Shown here: piece after piece, positions 24,469 to 26,141 of the stretch
Numbering within the stretch: the stretch's first letter is position 1
How the letters are laid out: every line of letters starts with the position of its first letter
From: JAQAZP01 sp032127265
Lineage (GTDB): Bacteria; Acidobacteriota; JAQAZP01
Direction: 5' to 3'
DNA: 26,141 nucleotides
NCBI GenBank assembly: GCA_032127265.1
Contig: JAQAZP010000032.1
Span: 1-26,141, forward strand
Translations under genes and position numbers: made by a program
Notes under the pieces: generated by a model
Told to the model about the DNA's origin: nothing
What the model saw: the letters and a program-made list of their open reading frames with translations, nothing else
Databases searched by the model: none

Positions 24469-26141
24469 ATGACCAGCATACACGATAACCAGCGCTTCGT
24501 AATTATTCACGGACATTTTTACCAGCCGCCGCGGGAAAACCCCTGGCTCGGCTTTATCGAACGCCAGAGATCGGCGGCCCCATTCCGCCACTGGACAGAG
24601 CGGATCACCGAAGAGTGCTATCGCTCCAACGCCTGGTCGCCGCTGCTGGCCCGCGGGGGCCGCATTGCCGAACTGCACAACAACTTCGAGCAGCTCAGTT
24701 TCAATGTCGGGCCCACCCTGCTGGACTGGTTGGAGCCCAACGCCCCTGACGTCTATCGCCGGATCCGCGAGGGGGACCGGCTGAGTGCCGGGCGCCGGGG
24801 CGGTCACGGCAACGCCATCGCCCAGGGCTACAACCACGCCATCCTCCCCCTGTGCAGCCGCCGGGACAAGCGGACCCAGGTCCTCTGGGGCCTGGAGGAC
24901 TTCCGCCGGCGCTTCAGCCGTCGCGCCGAGGGCATCTGGCTTCCCGAAACCGCCGTGGACCTGGAGACGGTGGAAGTGCTCATCGAATGCGGCGTGGGCT
25001 TCGTGATCCTGGCTCCGTCCCAGCTGGAAGCCACCCGGCCCCTGGACGGCAGCGGCGGCTGGGACGAGATCCCCGACCCCGGCTCCACGGTGCACCGCCG
25101 ACCGTACCGAATTTTCGGCAGGGACAGGGAGGCCGGCCACCTGGATGTCTTCTTCTTTCACCCCGACCTCTCCCGGGAAATCAGTTTCGATCACCTGCTC
25201 CGCGACGGCCGAACCTTTTCCAGGCGGCTGGACCGTGCTTTCGACCAGCAGGACCCGGCAACCCAGGTGGTGGTGGTGGCCACTGACGGAGAGACATTCG
25301 GGCACCACGAGCAGTTCGGCAATATGTGCCTCACCTGGGTTTTCAACCAGACCGCGGAGGAACGGGGATTCCGCCTGACAAATTTCGGGCAATTCCTGGA
25401 GCACTTCCCGCCCGAACGGGAAGCCCGGTTGCAACCGGGACCCGGCGGTGAGGGCAGCGCCTGGTCCTGCGCCCACGGCGTGGGCCGCTGGTCCAGGGAC
25501 TGCGGCTGCTCCACCGGGGCCGGAGAGAACTGGAACCAGCAGTGGAGAACCCCGTTGAGAACCGCCCTGAACAGACTGCGGGACAGGGTGGACCGAGTCC
25601 TGGAACGGGAGGGGCCGCTGCTGGGACTCGAGCCCCGGGAGATACGGGAGCGCCTGCCCCACGGACACCCGGCGCCCGCGGATTCAGCGGACCCGGCCCG
25701 GTGCGTGACGCTTCGGGCGCTGCACTATTACGCACAGTTGATGTACACCTCCTGCGGCTGGTTTTTCAACGATATCAGCGGTCTGGAACCGGTGCAGAAC
25801 CTGTTGTACGCCCGGCGGGTGGTGGAGCTGCTGCAGAGCCGTTTCGGAGAGCAGGCTGAAGAAGAACTGCTGGAGACCCTGGGGATGGCGGTGAGCAACG
25901 TGGCCGGCAAGGGCACCGGCGCCCGGATCTACCGGCGGGAGGTGCTGCCGCACACGCTGGGCGCCGCCGAGCTGGTGGCCGCAGCAGCGCTGCTCTCCTG
26001 CTGCGGAGTTGAACACCCGCTGACCGCGCACGGCGAGCAGCGGCTGGAGACCGCGGCCCTGGAAGAGGTCCGCCGGGGATCCCTCACCCTGCACGGCGGC
26101 TGGTCCCGGCTGAGCAGCCGGCTGGCCCCCAGGCCCCGCCT
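24469..26141 (+). CDS. Glycoside hydrolase family 57 protein (DUF3536-type), 3' end outside window
   Basis: Only the first 557 codons are present; the frame is open to the right edge. GH57 enzymes cleave or transfer alpha-glucans and related sugars. The conserved regions are VIIHGHFYQPPRENPW (11-26), RRGGHGNAIAQGYNHAILPL (109-128), EGIWLPETAVD (154-164, E160 the likely nucleophile) and VVVVATDGETFGHHEQF (267-283, D273 the likely acid/base). The C-terminal part (about 385 on) contains LHYYAQLMYTSCGWFFNDISG, which I associate with DUF3536 proteins. ATG 24469 is used although AGGAGG lies 12 nt upstream. A CTG at 24463 has ideal spacing, and an out-of-frame ATG at 24459 opens a 9-codon ORF. Confidence 0.92.
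   Translation, partial: MTSIHDNQRFVIIHGHFYQPPRENPWLGFIERQRSAAPFRHWTERITEECYRSNAWSPLLARGGRIAELHNNFEQLSFNVGPTLLDWLEPNAPDVYRRIREGDRLSAGRRGGHGNAIAQGYNHAILPLCSRRDKRTQVLWGLEDFRRRFSRRAEGIWLPETAVDLETVEVLIECGVGFVILAPSQLEATRPLDGSGGWDEIPDPGSTVHRRPYRIFGRDREAGHLDVFFFHPDLSREISFDHLLRDGRTFSRRLDRAFDQQDPATQVVVVATDGETFGHHEQFGNMCLTWVFNQTAEERGFRLTNFGQFLEHFPPEREARLQPGPGGEGSAWSCAHGVGRWSRDCGCSTGAGENWNQQWRTPLRTALNRLRDRVDRVLEREGPLLGLEPREIRERLPHGHPAPADSADPARCVTLRALHYYAQLMYTSCGWFFNDISGLEPVQNLLYARRVVELLQSRFGEQAEEELLETLGMAVSNVAGKGTGARIYRREVLPHTLGAAELVAAAALLSCCGVEHPLTAHGEQRLETAALEEVRRGSLTLHGGWSRLSSRLAPRPR

Noticed and set aside
24376..25668. Minus-strand open frame of 430 codons
   Set aside because: It is the complement of the GH57 gene, whose catalytic motifs are all on the plus strand, and it overlaps the cupin start.

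Overview
The window is a GC-rich bacterial chromosomal segment of mostly housekeeping genes plus a signalling block. PilM, a zinc-ribbon form of L28, a folD-coaE-tgt-yajC-secD-secF run, a bifunctional RelA/SpoT, a GAF-SpoIIE phosphatase with a partner-switching pair, and a GH57/DUF3536-type glycosidase together suggest a Desulfuromonadia/Geobacter-like lineage (former Deltaproteobacteria). That placement rests on gene content and recall, not on a search. No phage, IS, CRISPR or tRNA was seen.

Left part (1-10.9 kb), almost all on the minus strand. folD-coaE-tgt-yajC-secD-secF read as one run from an extended -10 promoter near 10.87 kb to a hairpin at 4.63 kb. The bifunctional (p)ppGpp enzyme follows with its own promoter, then a 304-bp gap, then ridA. 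That gap holds a 40-bp palindrome, promoter-like boxes and a strong minus-strand terminator, and may encode a small structured RNA or attenuator. rpmB (plus) and pilM (minus) diverge at the left edge.

Middle (10.9-19.2 kb), plus strand. A two-helix small membrane protein is paired with an unusual class III ribonucleotide reductase (NrdD) homologue. That homologue keeps the ATP cone, barrel motifs and zinc cysteines, but has no cysteine where the thiyl-radical loop should be and has an altered glycyl-radical motif. Next come trkA-trkH (K+ uptake), then a partner-switching set: STAS antagonist, HATPase anti-sigma-like protein with a changed G1 box, and a GAF-GAF-SpoIIE phosphatase.

Right part (19.3-26.1 kb). 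cysS has its own promoter. An ECF sigma factor, a membrane anti-sigma candidate, a Spy/CnrX-like periplasmic protein and YraN follow. A 391-bp non-coding stretch carries at least five related ~40-nt units in both orientations. A cupin and a YcgN-type cysteine-cluster protein form an overlapping minus-strand pair, divergent from a GH57 glycosidase that runs off the right edge.

The items most worth a second look are the NrdD-like protein, a ComEA-like helix-hairpin-helix insertion in SecF, the spoT-ridA intergenic RNA candidate and the inverted-repeat cluster.
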